This document shows positions 1-7,177 of a stretch of 7,495 nucleotides of DNA, piece by piece (the stretch's first letter is position 1; each line of letters opens with the position of its first letter). The notes beneath the pieces are model-generated. The model searched no databases and was not told the origin of the DNA. It saw only the letters and a program-made list of their open reading frames with translations. The DNA is from an uncultured bacterium (GTDB taxonomy: Bacteria; Actinomycetota; Coriobacteriia; Coriobacteriales; Atopobiaceae). The translations under genes and the position numbers were made by a program. The stretch lies in assembly GCA_905214175.1 (NCBI GenBank), contig CAJMLD010000070.1, positions 1 through 7,495 on the forward strand, read 5' to 3'.

Positions 1-739
1 CGTGCCAGGCGCACATGGCCTGGGCGGTCTCGTTCTCGTGGTGAGGGAAGACGAGGTCTGCGCCGCCACCGTGGATGTCGATGGGGGTGCCCAGATAGCG
101 GTGAATCATGGCGCAGCACTCGGTGTGCCAGCCGGGACGCCCGTCGCCCCAGGGGCTCGGCCAGCTGGGCTCGCCGGGCTTGGCGGCCTTCCAGAGGGCA
201 AAGTCAAAGGGGTCGCGCTTCTGGTCGTTAACCTCCACGCGCTCGCCCGCGCGCATCTGGTCGAGGTCGCGGCCGGAAAGGATGCCGTAGTTGTGGTCCG
301 AGCGCACCGAGAAGTACACGTCGCCGTTGTCTGCCACGTAGGCGTTGCCCTGCTCGATGAGGGACTCGATCATCTCCTGCATGGCCTGGATCTCGTGCGT
401 AGCGCGCGGGCGGATGTCGGGATCGAGGATCCCAAAGCGGTGCATCTGCTCGATGAAGGCGTTCGAGAACTCCTCCGCCACATCGGCCGCGGTGCGGCCC
501 TGCTCGTTGGCGCGGTTAATGATCTTGTCGTCGACATCGGTGAGGTTCTGGGCAAAGGTGACCTCGTAGCCCTTGTACATGAGGTAGCGACGAATCACGT
601 CAAACGAGAGGAACGTGCGCGCGTTGCCAATGTGAATCTGGTCGTAGACCGTAGGGCCACAGACATACATGCGAATCTTGCCCGGCTCGATGGGCTCGAG
701 CTCCTGCTTCCGGTGCGTCTGGGTGTTGTAGATCTGCAT
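1..739 (-). CDS. cysS: Cysteinyl-tRNA synthetase, N-terminal part (gene runs off the left edge)
   Basis: This class I aminoacyl-tRNA synthetase charges tRNA-Cys with cysteine in the cytoplasm, using ATP. Only the first 246 residues are in the window, against about 460-480 in the full family, so the KMSKS loop and the anticodon-binding domain lie outside. Seen directly: the N-terminal strand ends in CGPTVYD (residues 27-33), followed by the HIGN signature (36-39) and then NLTDVDDKI (65-73). Further on are WHTECCAM (204-211) and GGGADLVFPHHENE (224-237). The expected zinc ligands are present as C27, C208, H233 and E237, each one position before the E. coli residues. The ATG at 739 is preceded by AAGGAG (746-751) five bases upstream, which fixes the start. 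The reading frame is open to the window edge. The protease gene lies 77 bp upstream on the same strand; a short promoter-like element in that gap suggests separate transcription. Identification is certain; a long plus-strand frame opposite it is a shadow. Confidence 0.97.
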   Translation of the reverse strand, partial: MQIYNTQTHRKQELEPIEPGKIRMYVCGPTVYDQIHIGNARTFLSFDVIRRYLMYKGYEVTFAQNLTDVDDKIINRANEQGRTAADVAEEFSNAFIEQMHRFGILDPDIRPRATHEIQAMQEMIESLIEQGNAYVADNGDVYFSVRSDHNYGILSGRDLDQMRAGERVEVNDQKRDPFDFALWKAAKPGEPSWPSPWGDGRPGWHTECCAMIHRYLGTPIDIHGGGADLVFPHHENETAQAMCAWH

Positions 740-774
740 GGTTTGCTCCTTGAGATGTGTGCACAAGTACTGGC

Positions 775-803
775 ATTGTAGCAGCACCCCGAGAAGCAAC
801 TGG
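775..803 (-). promoter_or_regulatory. Possible cysS promoter
   Basis: Read on the minus strand, a TACAAT hexamer (775-780) matches the sigma-70 -10 consensus at five of six positions. A weak -35 candidate, CCAGTT (798-803), lies exactly 17 bp further upstream. Transcription would start near 768 and give a leader of about 28 bases carrying the AAGGAG ribosome site. The -35 match is poor, so this is a suggestion that cysS has its own promoter in the gap after the protease gene. No terminator with a T-tract is visible in the same gap. Confidence 0.35.
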
Positions 804-816
804 GGAGGGAGACGTC

Positions 817-1770
817 CTAGCCGGCCAGCCCCAGCACGGCGGCGCCGCGTGTCGCGCGCGTGCTCTGCCCAGCGTCCATAGACGCCTCGATGGTGCCCGC
901 GCAACGCCCCACAAGCGCCTCGGTACCATCAAGCACCGCAAAGGGGGCGCTCGCGGTCCCGCTGTACTCCCCTGTCCCGGCAACTACAGCGAGCGCACTT
1001 CCCACTGCGTCGTTGCCCACGTAGCTCACGGTGTAGTCTTCGCCCTCGACAAGGGCTGCCCCGCCAAGCGCGACCGTCACCCGTGGCGTCACCGCTTCCC
1101 CCGCGTACACGGCATCATCCACCGTAACCGCGGCGTTCTGGAGCGAGACGGGCCCTGGCGACGCGACCGGGCTCGACACGTACCAGTAGGCGTTCGCGTT
1201 GGAGACGCGCACGCTCACGCACTCATCAAGCGACGAGGTAGCACCCGTAAGCGAGTCGTGGGCAACAAAGGTACCGGTTTGCTCGTCGTAGCCCAGAAGC
1301 GTCACGGCATGCGGGTTGCCCGCACTCGTATACAGCACGATGCCTGCGGGGTTCTCGTCAAGCAAGGCGAGAAGCTCGGCGGTTCTCTCCTCCATGGTCG
1401 ACCCCGTAATATAGCCATGCTCAACGGTATAGGTGGCATCCTGCGTGCTCACCGAGAAGACAAAGGGCAGACCGCCAGAAGACGGGATCGAAGAGGTGGT
1501 GATCGAGCTCCAGTCCTGGTCGCCATTGAGCAGAGCCGCCCTGCGGAGCATGTTGGTGGCTGCGTAGATGGTGCAACGGCCAGTGCTGCCTGGCTCGTTT
1601 ACAAAGACGTCGTCGGCCAGGGTCTCGTCAAGCGTGGCGGCATGCGCCTGGCCAACGCTCAGGGAGAGCGAGAGGAGCAACCCAAAGAGCAGGGCAATGC
1701 ATGTAGCAAGCACGCGAGAGGCGCGAGGGGCGCCAGTACTGACAGGGTATCTGCCGGTAGCAAGGGACAT
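817..1770 (-). CDS. Secreted C39-like (papain-fold) cysteine protease with a C-terminal surface-repeat domain
   Basis: This encodes a 317-residue exported protein. Seen: a basic N-terminus, a hydrophobic core (about 21-40) and an AHA-A signal peptidase I site, cleaving after residue 44. The catalytic region runs from about 55 to 200. It has GRCTIYAATNMLRR (64-77) with likely nucleophile C66, NPHAVTLLGYD (152-162) with H154, and VAHDSLTG (169-176) with D172, a Cys-His-Asp arrangement like the C39-like 2 peptidases. Residues about 210-280 hold one copy of a common bacterial surface repeat (VYAGEAVTPRV, then GEDYTVSYVGN and AGTGEYSGT). A 37-residue tail follows with no LPXTG motif or terminal hydrophobic anchor, so the protein is probably released or loosely held. 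GGAAGGA lies just upstream of the ATG at 1770. The substrate is unknown; roles in peptidoglycan, surface-protein or host-peptide cleavage are inference. The gene sits between ispF and cysS, where B. subtilis has gltX-cysE. Export and fold are well supported, activity less so. Confidence 0.75.
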   Translation of the reverse strand: MSLATGRYPVSTGAPRASRVLATCIALLFGLLLSLSLSVGQAHAATLDETLADDVFVNEPGSTGRCTIYAATNMLRRAALLNGDQDWSSITTSSIPSSGGLPFVFSVSTQDATYTVEHGYITGSTMEERTAELLALLDENPAGIVLYTSAGNPHAVTLLGYDEQTGTFVAHDSLTGATSSLDECVSVRVSNANAYWYVSSPVASPGPVSLQNAAVTVDDAVYAGEAVTPRVTVALGGAALVEGEDYTVSYVGNDAVGSALAVVAGTGEYSGTASAPFAVLDGTEALVGRCAGTIEASMDAGQSTRATRGAAVLGLAG

Positions 1771-1917
1771 ATGCGATTCCTTCCCGGCCGCGCGGGTTGG
1801 GGCAATGTCGTTCTGTCGAAGTTCGTAATGCCTAGATCAAAAAGTGGCGCGTGGTGCGATGGTGCGGTGTTTCAAGTGCGTGGTACATCGTGCGCGGCCT
1901 GTCCAGATGCGAACGCC

Positions 1918-1947
1918 AAAAACCACGGGCCTCGGCGCACGCACGTG
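1918..1947 (-). terminator. Possible intrinsic terminator after ispF
   Basis: On the minus strand, CACGTGC (1941-1947) pairs with GCCCGTG (1924-1930) as a 7-bp stem with one T-C mismatch and a 10-base loop. It is followed by GTTTTTGG, with the T run at 1918-1922. It lies about 105 bases past the ispF stop and would close the clpC/disA-ispD-ispF transcription unit before the protease gene. The stem is modest and the T run short, so the call is tentative. The rest of the 1771-2050 gap shows no recognisable gene, tRNA, riboswitch core or good -35/-10 pair. Confidence 0.35.
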
Positions 1948-2050
1948 AGACAGGGTAACCCCTCTTGGCCCAGACACACAAAGTGTGCGCAGACTCTCCG
2001 AGAGGCCTGCATCCCATACCCATGGAATACCTACGAGTTGGAGGGGAAAT

Positions 2051-2533
2051 TTATGGCATAACCCTGTCGAGAAGAACCACGGCCCAGGCGGCAATGCCCT
2101 CCTCGCGCCCCACAAACCCAAGGCGCTCGGTGGTTGTTGCCTTGACCCCCACCTGGGACACGTTAACCCCCATGGCGTTGGCCATGGTCTGACGCATCTG
2201 CTCGCGGTAGGGCGCAAGCTTAGGCGCCTGAGCGGCAACGGTGCAATCTGCGTCGACAAGCGAGAAGCCCTGCTCGCGGGCAAGCCCCATCACGCGCGAG
2301 AGCAGAACCATAGAATCTGCGCCCTCGTAGGCGGGGTCGGTGTCAGGGAAAAGCTGACCGATGTCACCAGCGCGCATAGCGCCCAAGATGGCGTCCATGA
2401 GGGCGTGGGCGAGCACGTCCGCGTCGGAGTGGCCCGCAAGGCCACGCTCGCTGGGCACGGTAACACCCCCCAGAACGAGCGGGCGCCCCTCGCAGAACGC
2501 GTGAACGTCAAAGCCATGTCCAATGCGAGTCAT
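2051..2533 (-). CDS. ispF: 2-C-methyl-D-erythritol 2,4-cyclodiphosphate synthase
   Basis: IspF is the fifth enzyme of the MEP (non-mevalonate) isoprenoid pathway. It cyclises CDP-ME 2-phosphate to MEcPP with release of CMP, and works as a cytoplasmic homotrimer. The 160-residue product has the usual family length. Seen: GHGFDVH (5-11), AGHSDADVLAHALMDAILGA (33-52), GDIGQLFPDTD (56-66), a DADCT segment (93-97) and KATTTERLGFVGR (130-142). The metal ligands D9, H11 and H43 are all present, matching E. coli D8, H10 and H42. A strong ribosome site, GGAGGTGA, precedes the ATG at 2533 with normal spacing. ispD ends 78 bp upstream on the same strand, and no terminator is visible between them, so the two are probably cotranscribed. 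The intermediate enzyme IspE is not in the window. Confidence 0.97.
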   Translation of the reverse strand: MTRIGHGFDVHAFCEGRPLVLGGVTVPSERGLAGHSDADVLAHALMDAILGAMRAGDIGQLFPDTDPAYEGADSMVLLSRVMGLAREQGFSLVDADCTVAAQAPKLAPYREQMRQTMANAMGVNVSQVGVKATTTERLGFVGREEGIAAWAVVLLDRVMP

Positions 2534-2611
2534 ACCCGCTCACCTCCGGGGGCGCGTGCCTCGGTGTCTATTGCTGCTACGGTCTGGTGCAGCGTGAGTC
2601 ATGTGCACGGC

Positions 2612-3376
2612 CTACGTGAGCAGTCGCTGCTCAAGTGCGGTGCATGCAATCGCCAGATCCTCTGGCACGGTTACCTTGATGTTGTCTCGCGGAGAATCGT
2701 AGCAGCGAACCTTGCCGCCGTGACGCTCCACGAGGGAGGCGTCGTCGGTTCCCTGGTAGCCCTCCCAAGCAGCAGACTTGTACGCCGAGGTGAGCGCGCG
2801 GGTGCGGAATACCTGCGGCGTCTGTGCCGCCCAGTAGAAGGAGCGGTCTGGCGTGGCAATGATCACGCCATCCTCGACGAGCTTGAGCGTGTCCACCGAG
2901 CGCGTGGCACAGATGGCGCCCGCAAGCTTGGGGTCTTCTCGCACGCAGGCGATGACGCCCTCGATGACCTCGGTCTCGATGAGGGGGCGCGCCGCGTCGT
3001 GGACAGCCACAAAGTCAAAACCACGCGGCATGGCAGCCAGCCCGTGCGCAACGGACTGCTGTCGCGTGTCGCCAGAGGCGGCAAGCGTGACGGGCGTGAG
3101 CAGGGTTACGCGTGAGAGGACATCGTCGCGCACCGTATCCACGCGGTCTGGAGCGCACACAACCACGATGTGGCCTATCGACGGGGCGTGGTCAAAGGCG
3201 AGAAGAGGCCAGCACATGAGCGGAAGCCCGCAGAGGTCCACGAACTGCTTGCCGCGCGGGTCCCCAAAGCGCTCGCCTGTACCGCCGGCAACGATAATCG
3301 CCACGGTATCCGGCCCCTTGCCTTCCTCGCCCACGCGCGCGGGAGCGGTCGAGGTGCATGTCTCCGGTGCGCTCAT
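2612..3376 (-). CDS. ispD: 2-C-methyl-D-erythritol 4-phosphate cytidylyltransferase
   Basis: IspD is the third MEP-pathway enzyme. It joins MEP to CTP, giving CDP-ME and pyrophosphate. The 254-residue product is slightly longer than the usual 225-240, owing to a polar N-terminal extension of about 24 residues before the Rossmann-like nucleotidyltransferase fold. Seen: AIIVAGGTGERFG (26-38) and GKQF (42-45), the CTP-binding loop with its basic residues. Further on are SGDTRQQSV (101-109), VHDAARP (125-131), AQTPQVF (184-190), GTDDASLVE (209-217) and NIKVTVPEDL (232-241), including the conserved lysine. The ATG at 3376 is chosen because it overlaps the disA stop as ATGA, a typical translational-coupling arrangement. 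A GTG five codons upstream, at 3391, is possible but has no purine-rich site before it. The gene is in an operon with disA upstream and ispF downstream. Confidence 0.95.
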   Translation of the reverse strand: MSAPETCTSTAPARVGEEGKGPDTVAIIVAGGTGERFGDPRGKQFVDLCGLPLMCWPLLAFDHAPSIGHIVVVCAPDRVDTVRDDVLSRVTLLTPVTLAASGDTRQQSVAHGLAAMPRGFDFVAVHDAARPLIETEVIEGVIACVREDPKLAGAICATRSVDTLKLVEDGVIIATPDRSFYWAAQTPQVFRTRALTSAYKSAAWEGYQGTDDASLVERHGGKVRCYDSPRDNIKVTVPEDLAIACTALEQRLLT

Positions 3377-4449
3377 TCGCTCTGCCCCCACATGCGATGG
3401 AGGCTATTGGCCAGGGCATCTGGGTTCTTTACGCCAATCTCGCCCAGCTTTGAGGAGTCGTCCTCGGCTGCCTCCAGGATCTCTTGGAGCGAGCCGTACT
3501 CGTCCACGATCTTGTCGGCCATGCCCTCTCGCACCACGGAGACGCGCGAGAGCGTGCGCAGGCCGAGCGGGGTCATGATGGTGTCCTCGCCATAGTCGTC
3601 GTAGCCCAGGATGCGTGCGACCACCTTGGGAGAACGCAGCTGCGGGTTGGCCATCTCGTGGAACTGCTTGCGGATAGCGCGCGCGTGCTCCTCGGAGGAA
3701 TCCTTGGCATAGTCGCGGATCATGAGGTTGTAGGCCTCGTCCATGTCGCCCAGAAACTCCTCGCGCTGCATCTCGGTAACACGGCCGGAAGTGCCCAGCT
3801 GGACGATGCAGCGGTCAAGCTCGTCCCCTGCGGACATGAGCACCTCGAACAGGTAGAAGATGTTCGTGATGTCACCGAGCGTGACGAAGTTGTCCAGCTC
3901 CAGGCTCGTAAGGTGCTGCAAGCTGCGGTCGAGCTGCGAGCGGGTGTTCTGCATGGCGGCGGTGAGCTGGTTCACGGTCGACATGATCTCGGCAACGGGG
4001 CGCAGCTGGAAGCCGCGGCCGTTCACATAGACGTTGACCACGGAGCGACGCTCGGAGACCGAGATGACCATGGCCTTGGTGAGCAGGCTCATGCGCGCCG
4101 CCGTGCGGTGGCGCGTGCCCGTCTCGGTGGTGGGCAGCGACGGGTCGGGATTGAGGTGGTAGTTGGCGCGCAGGATCTTGGTGAGGTCCTTGTCGACAAT
4201 AACCGCGCCATCCATCTTGCAGAGCTCGAACAGGCGGTTTGCCGTGAACGAGACATCCATGGCAAAGCCATCATCACCCGCAGCAAGCACGTTCTGGGTA
4301 TCGCCAACGCAGATGAGGGCACCCAGGTGACCGGCGATGATCATGTCCAGGGCCACGCGCAGCGCCGTTCCTGGCGCCGTCATCTTGATGGCACTGTCGA
4401 TGCGCTGCTGGGTTGTGAGAGCCCCTTTGTCTAGCTCGGCAGGATCCAT
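3373..4449 (-). CDS. disA: DNA integrity scanning diadenylate cyclase DisA
   Basis: DisA makes cyclic di-AMP from two ATP. As an octamer it scans DNA, and its activity falls at branched or damaged structures. The 358-residue product matches the B. subtilis length (360). The DAC domain (about 1-145) carries the signature DGA (80-82) and GTRHRTA (111-117), both needed for cyclisation. A helical spine covers about 150-290. A C-terminal helix-hairpin-helix region (about 292-358) should bind DNA, though its last hairpin reads EIGVKNPDAL instead of the usual GIGxxxA-type loop. The ATG at 4449 is chosen for its near-perfect AAGGAGG (4454-4460) and for the MDPAELDKG N-terminus. The longer frame to 4614 would overlap the clpC 3' end and adds 55 unrelated-looking residues. 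The stop overlaps the ispD start by four bases. A 9-bp inverted repeat and an AT-rich patch lie in the 98 bp after clpC, so expression may combine clpC readthrough with a local promoter. radA, a frequent neighbour, is absent here. Confidence 0.97.
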   Translation of the reverse strand: MDPAELDKGALTTQQRIDSAIKMTAPGTALRVALDMIIAGHLGALICVGDTQNVLAAGDDGFAMDVSFTANRLFELCKMDGAVIVDKDLTKILRANYHLNPDPSLPTTETGTRHRTAARMSLLTKAMVISVSERRSVVNVYVNGRGFQLRPVAEIMSTVNQLTAAMQNTRSQLDRSLQHLTSLELDNFVTLGDITNIFYLFEVLMSAGDELDRCIVQLGTSGRVTEMQREEFLGDMDEAYNLMIRDYAKDSSEEHARAIRKQFHEMANPQLRSPKVVARILGYDDYGEDTIMTPLGLRTLSRVSVVREGMADKIVDEYGSLQEILEAAEDDSSKLGEIGVKNPDALANSLHRMWGQSE

Positions 4450-4467
4450 AGCGCCTCCTTGGGCAAG

Positions 4468-4490
4468 CCGGCCCGCACATGGCGGGCCGG
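4468..4490. repeat. Perfect 9-bp inverted repeat (hairpin) between clpC and disA
   Basis: Positions 4468-4476 and 4482-4490 are exact reverse complements (CCGGCCCGC and GCGGGCCGG) around a 5-base spacer. In minus-strand RNA this gives a very stable stem. Its 3' side ends seven bases before the AAGGAGG of disA, and it begins 57 bases past the clpC stop. Neither strand has a T run after it, so it is not a standard intrinsic terminator. An mRNA-stability or processing element, or a structure affecting disA translation, would fit its place. Confidence 0.6.
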
Positions 4491-4507
4491 ATGAAACTCG
4501 AACCACA

Positions 4508-4513
4508 TTATCA
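4508..4513 (-). promoter_or_regulatory. Possible -10 element of a disA promoter
   Basis: The gap between clpC and disA holds an unusually AT-rich patch. On the minus strand it reads TATACTGATAAT and includes GATAAT (4508-4513), a five-of-six match to the -10 consensus. No good -35 lies 16-18 bp upstream. If used, the transcript would start near 4501 and place the 9-bp hairpin (4468-4490) in the disA leader. Evidence is the hexamer and local composition only. Confidence 0.25.
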
Positions 4514-4547
4514 GTATATGACGAGCAGGAGCGCTTGGGCGCCGTCC

Positions 4548-7145
4548 CTATGCGCCAGATGCGGCAAGCCCGCCTTCCTGCGGCGACGGATGTACGCCGG
4601 GGTCCGTCGACCAACGGTCACGCGCCGAGGGCAGCTCCATGTGCTCGTGCTTGCGCGGAGCGGGTATCTCGCCCGTGCCCTTGGAGAAGACAAGCTCGTC
4701 TCCCTTGGCATCCACCTCGATGATGTCGCCGCGCTGCCACTTGCCCTCCAGGAGCTCCTCCGAGAGCGGGTCCTCGATGAGCGTCTGGATGGCTCGGCGC
4801 AGCGGACGTGCCCCGTAGATGGGATCGGTGCCGCGCTTGGCCACGAGGTCGCGGGCCGCGTCGGTGAGCTCGATTGACATGCCGTTGGCGATGAGACGAT
4901 CGCGCAGGTCGGAGACCATGAGCTCCACGATGCCGCGCAGCTGCTCGCCCGTGAGGGACTTGAAGACCACGATCTCGTCCACACGGTTGAGGAACTCGGG
5001 GCGGAAGAGCTTCTTGAGCTCGGAGGTCACGCGACTCGTGATCTCCTTGTCCGAGAGGCCCGAGGCACCGGACGCCGAGAAACCCATCGTGGTGGTCTGC
5101 GCGATGTCGCGCGCGCCAATGTTGGAGGTCATGATGATGACCGTGTTGGAGAAGTCCACATGGCGACCCTGGCCATCGGTGAGCCTGCCCTCGTCCAGAA
5201 TCTGGAGCAGCACGTTGAAGACGTCCGGGTGCGCCTTCTCAATCTCGTCGAAGAGGACCACCGAGTACGGGCGCCTGCGAACGGCCTTGGTGAGCTCGCC
5301 GCCCTCGTCGTAGCCCACATATCCCGGAGGGGCGCCAACGAGCTTGGAGACCGTGTGCTTCTCCATGAACTCGGACATGTCGAAGGTGATGAGTGCGTCC
5401 TCGGAACCAAAGAGGAACTCTGCCAGTGCCTTGGCGAGCTCGGTCTTGCCAACGCCAGATGGGCCAAGGAAGATGAACGACCCACCGGGGCGCCGCGGAT
5501 CCTTGAGGGGCGAGCGGCTGCGCCTGATGGCGCGCGCGACCTTGGTCACGGCCTCGTCCTGGCCAATGACGCGCTGGTGGAGAACGTCCTCGCAACGCAG
5601 CAGCTTGGACGCCTCGGCCTCGGTGAGGTTGGAGACGGGCACGCCGGTGATGCTCGAGACCACGTCGGCGATGTCATTCTCGTCCACGGTGACCACGTTC
5701 TGGGCGAGCTTCTCGCGCCAGGCGCTCTCGAGCTCATCGCGCTTGGCGACAAGCTCCTTCTCCTGGTCACGCAGGCGGGCAGCATCCTCGAACTCCTGGG
5801 CGGCCGCAGCCTTGGCCTTCTCGTCCCTCACGCGGGCGAGGTCAGAGTCTACCTGGGCAATCTCGGGAGGCAGCGTGGTCTTGTGGACACGCGTGCGGGC
5901 ACCCGCCTCATCGATAACGTCGATGGCCTTGTCGGGGAGGAAGCGGTCCTGAATGTAGCGGTCGGCAAGGGTGACGGCCGCTTTCAGGGCCGCCTCGGTG
6001 TAGTGGACGTGGTGGTGCTCCTCGTAGCGGCTCTGCAGCCCATGCAGGATCTCGAGGGCGTCCTCGGGGCTGGGCTCGCCAATGTAGACCGGCTGGAACC
6101 TGCGCTCGAAGGCAGAGTCCTTCTCGATGTGCTTGCGGTACTCCTCGGCCGTCGTGGCGCCAATGACCTGGATCTCGCCACGCGAGAGAGGCGGCTTCAG
6201 AATGGATGCCGCATCAATGGAGCCCTCGGCCGAGCCCGCTCCGATGATCGTATGGATCTCGTCGATGAAGAGGATGTCGCTAGGGTTGTCCTCGAGCTCG
6301 GCGACAACCTTCTTCATGCGCTCCTCGAACTCACCGCGGTACTTGGAGCCAGCCACAAGCGATGCCACGTCGAGCGTCCAGATCTGCTTGCCGCGCAGGA
6401 TGTCGGGCACGTTGCCGGCAGAGATGAGCTGCGCCAGGCCCTCGACGATGGCCGTCTTGCCAACGCCGGGGTCGCCCAGGATGAGCGGGTTGTTCTTCTG
6501 CCTGCGCGCGAGCACCTGCATGACGCGCTCAATCTCGCGGTCACGGTCGAGAACCGGGTCGAGCTTGCCCGACTCGGCGAGCTTGGTGAGGTTGCGACCG
6601 TACTTCTCGAGCATGGAGCCATCGTCCGAGGAGGGCTGGCCACCCATGCCCATGAAGGTGCTGGGGTCCATACGAACCTCAGCCGCGGACTGGCCCTCCT
6701 CCTCGCTGCCCTTGGAGACAAGCTCGTTCACCGCATTGCGCACGGCATCCCCAGAGACGCCCATGGCGCGCAGGGCATCCATGGCACGGCCGTTGCCCTC
6801 GGACACAATGCCCAGGAGCAGGTGCTCGGTGGCGATGTAGGTCTGGCCGTGTGTCATGGTCTCGCGGTAGGCGGCCTCAAGCACGCGCTTTGTACGAGGC
6901 GTGAAGGGGATGTGGCCACCGGGAACGGGCTCCGTCTCGTCCTGGGAGAGCTGCTTTACCGTCGCGAGCGTCTCGTCATACGTGACGTCGAGCTTCGCGA
7001 GCGCCTGGGCGGCAACGCCGTCGCCCTCCTTAATGAGGGCCAGGAGCAGGTGCTCCGTGCCCACGTACATCTGGCCGAGGTTTCTCGCCTCGTCCTGGGC
7101 CAGGCTCATGACCTTCCTCGCCCTGTCAGTGAATTTTTCGAACAT
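4548..7145 (-). CDS. clpC: ATP-dependent Clp protease ATP-binding subunit ClpC
   Basis: ClpC is a hexameric Hsp100 AAA+ unfoldase that feeds substrates to ClpP in the cytoplasm. The product has 865 residues, slightly longer than B. subtilis ClpC (810) or mycobacterial ClpC1 (848). Two Clp-N repeats span about 1-146, with a Met/Gly/Ser-rich linker to about 180. D1 has Walker A GDPGVGKT (224-231), Walker B ILFIDE (291-296), pore tyrosine Y269 and arginines 348-349. A short middle domain with a UVR-like segment (about 445-475) marks it as ClpC, not ClpB. D2 has GPSGVGKT (561-568), VVLFDE (629-634), pore loop GYVG (608-611), sensor-1 N675, R715/R721 in RPEFLNR, and sensor-2 GAR (778-780). The likely ClpP-docking loop reads MGF (687-689). 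The tail after about 822 is polar and rich in His and Pro. The start at 7145 gives the family N-terminus MFEKFTDRARKV, with GAGGAG ten bases upstream; an ATG at 7169 lacks a ribosome site. No CIRCE or CtsR box was recognised upstream. Confidence 0.98.
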   Translation of the reverse strand: MFEKFTDRARKVMSLAQDEARNLGQMYVGTEHLLLALIKEGDGVAAQALAKLDVTYDETLATVKQLSQDETEPVPGGHIPFTPRTKRVLEAAYRETMTHGQTYIATEHLLLGIVSEGNGRAMDALRAMGVSGDAVRNAVNELVSKGSEEEGQSAAEVRMDPSTFMGMGGQPSSDDGSMLEKYGRNLTKLAESGKLDPVLDRDREIERVMQVLARRQKNNPLILGDPGVGKTAIVEGLAQLISAGNVPDILRGKQIWTLDVASLVAGSKYRGEFEERMKKVVAELEDNPSDILFIDEIHTIIGAGSAEGSIDAASILKPPLSRGEIQVIGATTAEEYRKHIEKDSAFERRFQPVYIGEPSPEDALEILHGLQSRYEEHHHVHYTEAALKAAVTLADRYIQDRFLPDKAIDVIDEAGARTRVHKTTLPPEIAQVDSDLARVRDEKAKAAAAQEFEDAARLRDQEKELVAKRDELESAWREKLAQNVVTVDENDIADVVSSITGVPVSNLTEAEASKLLRCEDVLHQRVIGQDEAVTKVARAIRRSRSPLKDPRRPGGSFIFLGPSGVGKTELAKALAEFLFGSEDALITFDMSEFMEKHTVSKLVGAPPGYVGYDEGGELTKAVRRRPYSVVLFDEIEKAHPDVFNVLLQILDEGRLTDGQGRHVDFSNTVIIMTSNIGARDIAQTTTMGFSASGASGLSDKEITSRVTSELKKLFRPEFLNRVDEIVVFKSLTGEQLRGIVELMVSDLRDRLIANGMSIELTDAARDLVAKRGTDPIYGARPLRRAIQTLIEDPLSEELLEGKWQRGDIIEVDAKGDELVFSKGTGEIPAPRKHEHMELPSARDRWSTDPGVHPSPQEGGLAASGA

Positions 7146-7177
7146 GCGCTGACGTCTCCTCAATGCCATGCGGGCCG

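Noticed and set aside
1771..2050. tRNA or c-di-AMP (ydaO-type) riboswitch ahead of the secreted protease
   Set aside because: No T-loop (GGTTCRAAYCC-like) and no recognisable ydaO core sequence on either strand, although c-di-AMP control of secreted wall enzymes in Actinobacteria made it worth looking for.
1832..2283. Minus-strand frames of 63 and 148 codons in and beside the ispF-protease gap
   Set aside because: One overlaps ispF in another frame; neither has a convincing ribosome site or recognisable protein sequence.
2..3115. Long plus-strand open frames (259, 434 and 376 codons) opposite cysS, the protease, ispF and ispD
   Set aside because: They lie antisense to confidently identified genes, show no recognisable domains, are rich in Arg, Ala, Gly and Val, and are expected shadows in high-GC coding DNA.
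3484..4434. 316-codon plus-strand frame opposite disA
   Set aside because: Antisense to DisA, which has all its family motifs; the His/Val/Leu-rich translation shows no known domain.
4450..4614. Upstream extension of the disA frame
   Set aside because: It would overlap the clpC end and add 55 residues unlike any DisA; the ATG at 4449 has a strong AAGGAGG and the family N-terminus.
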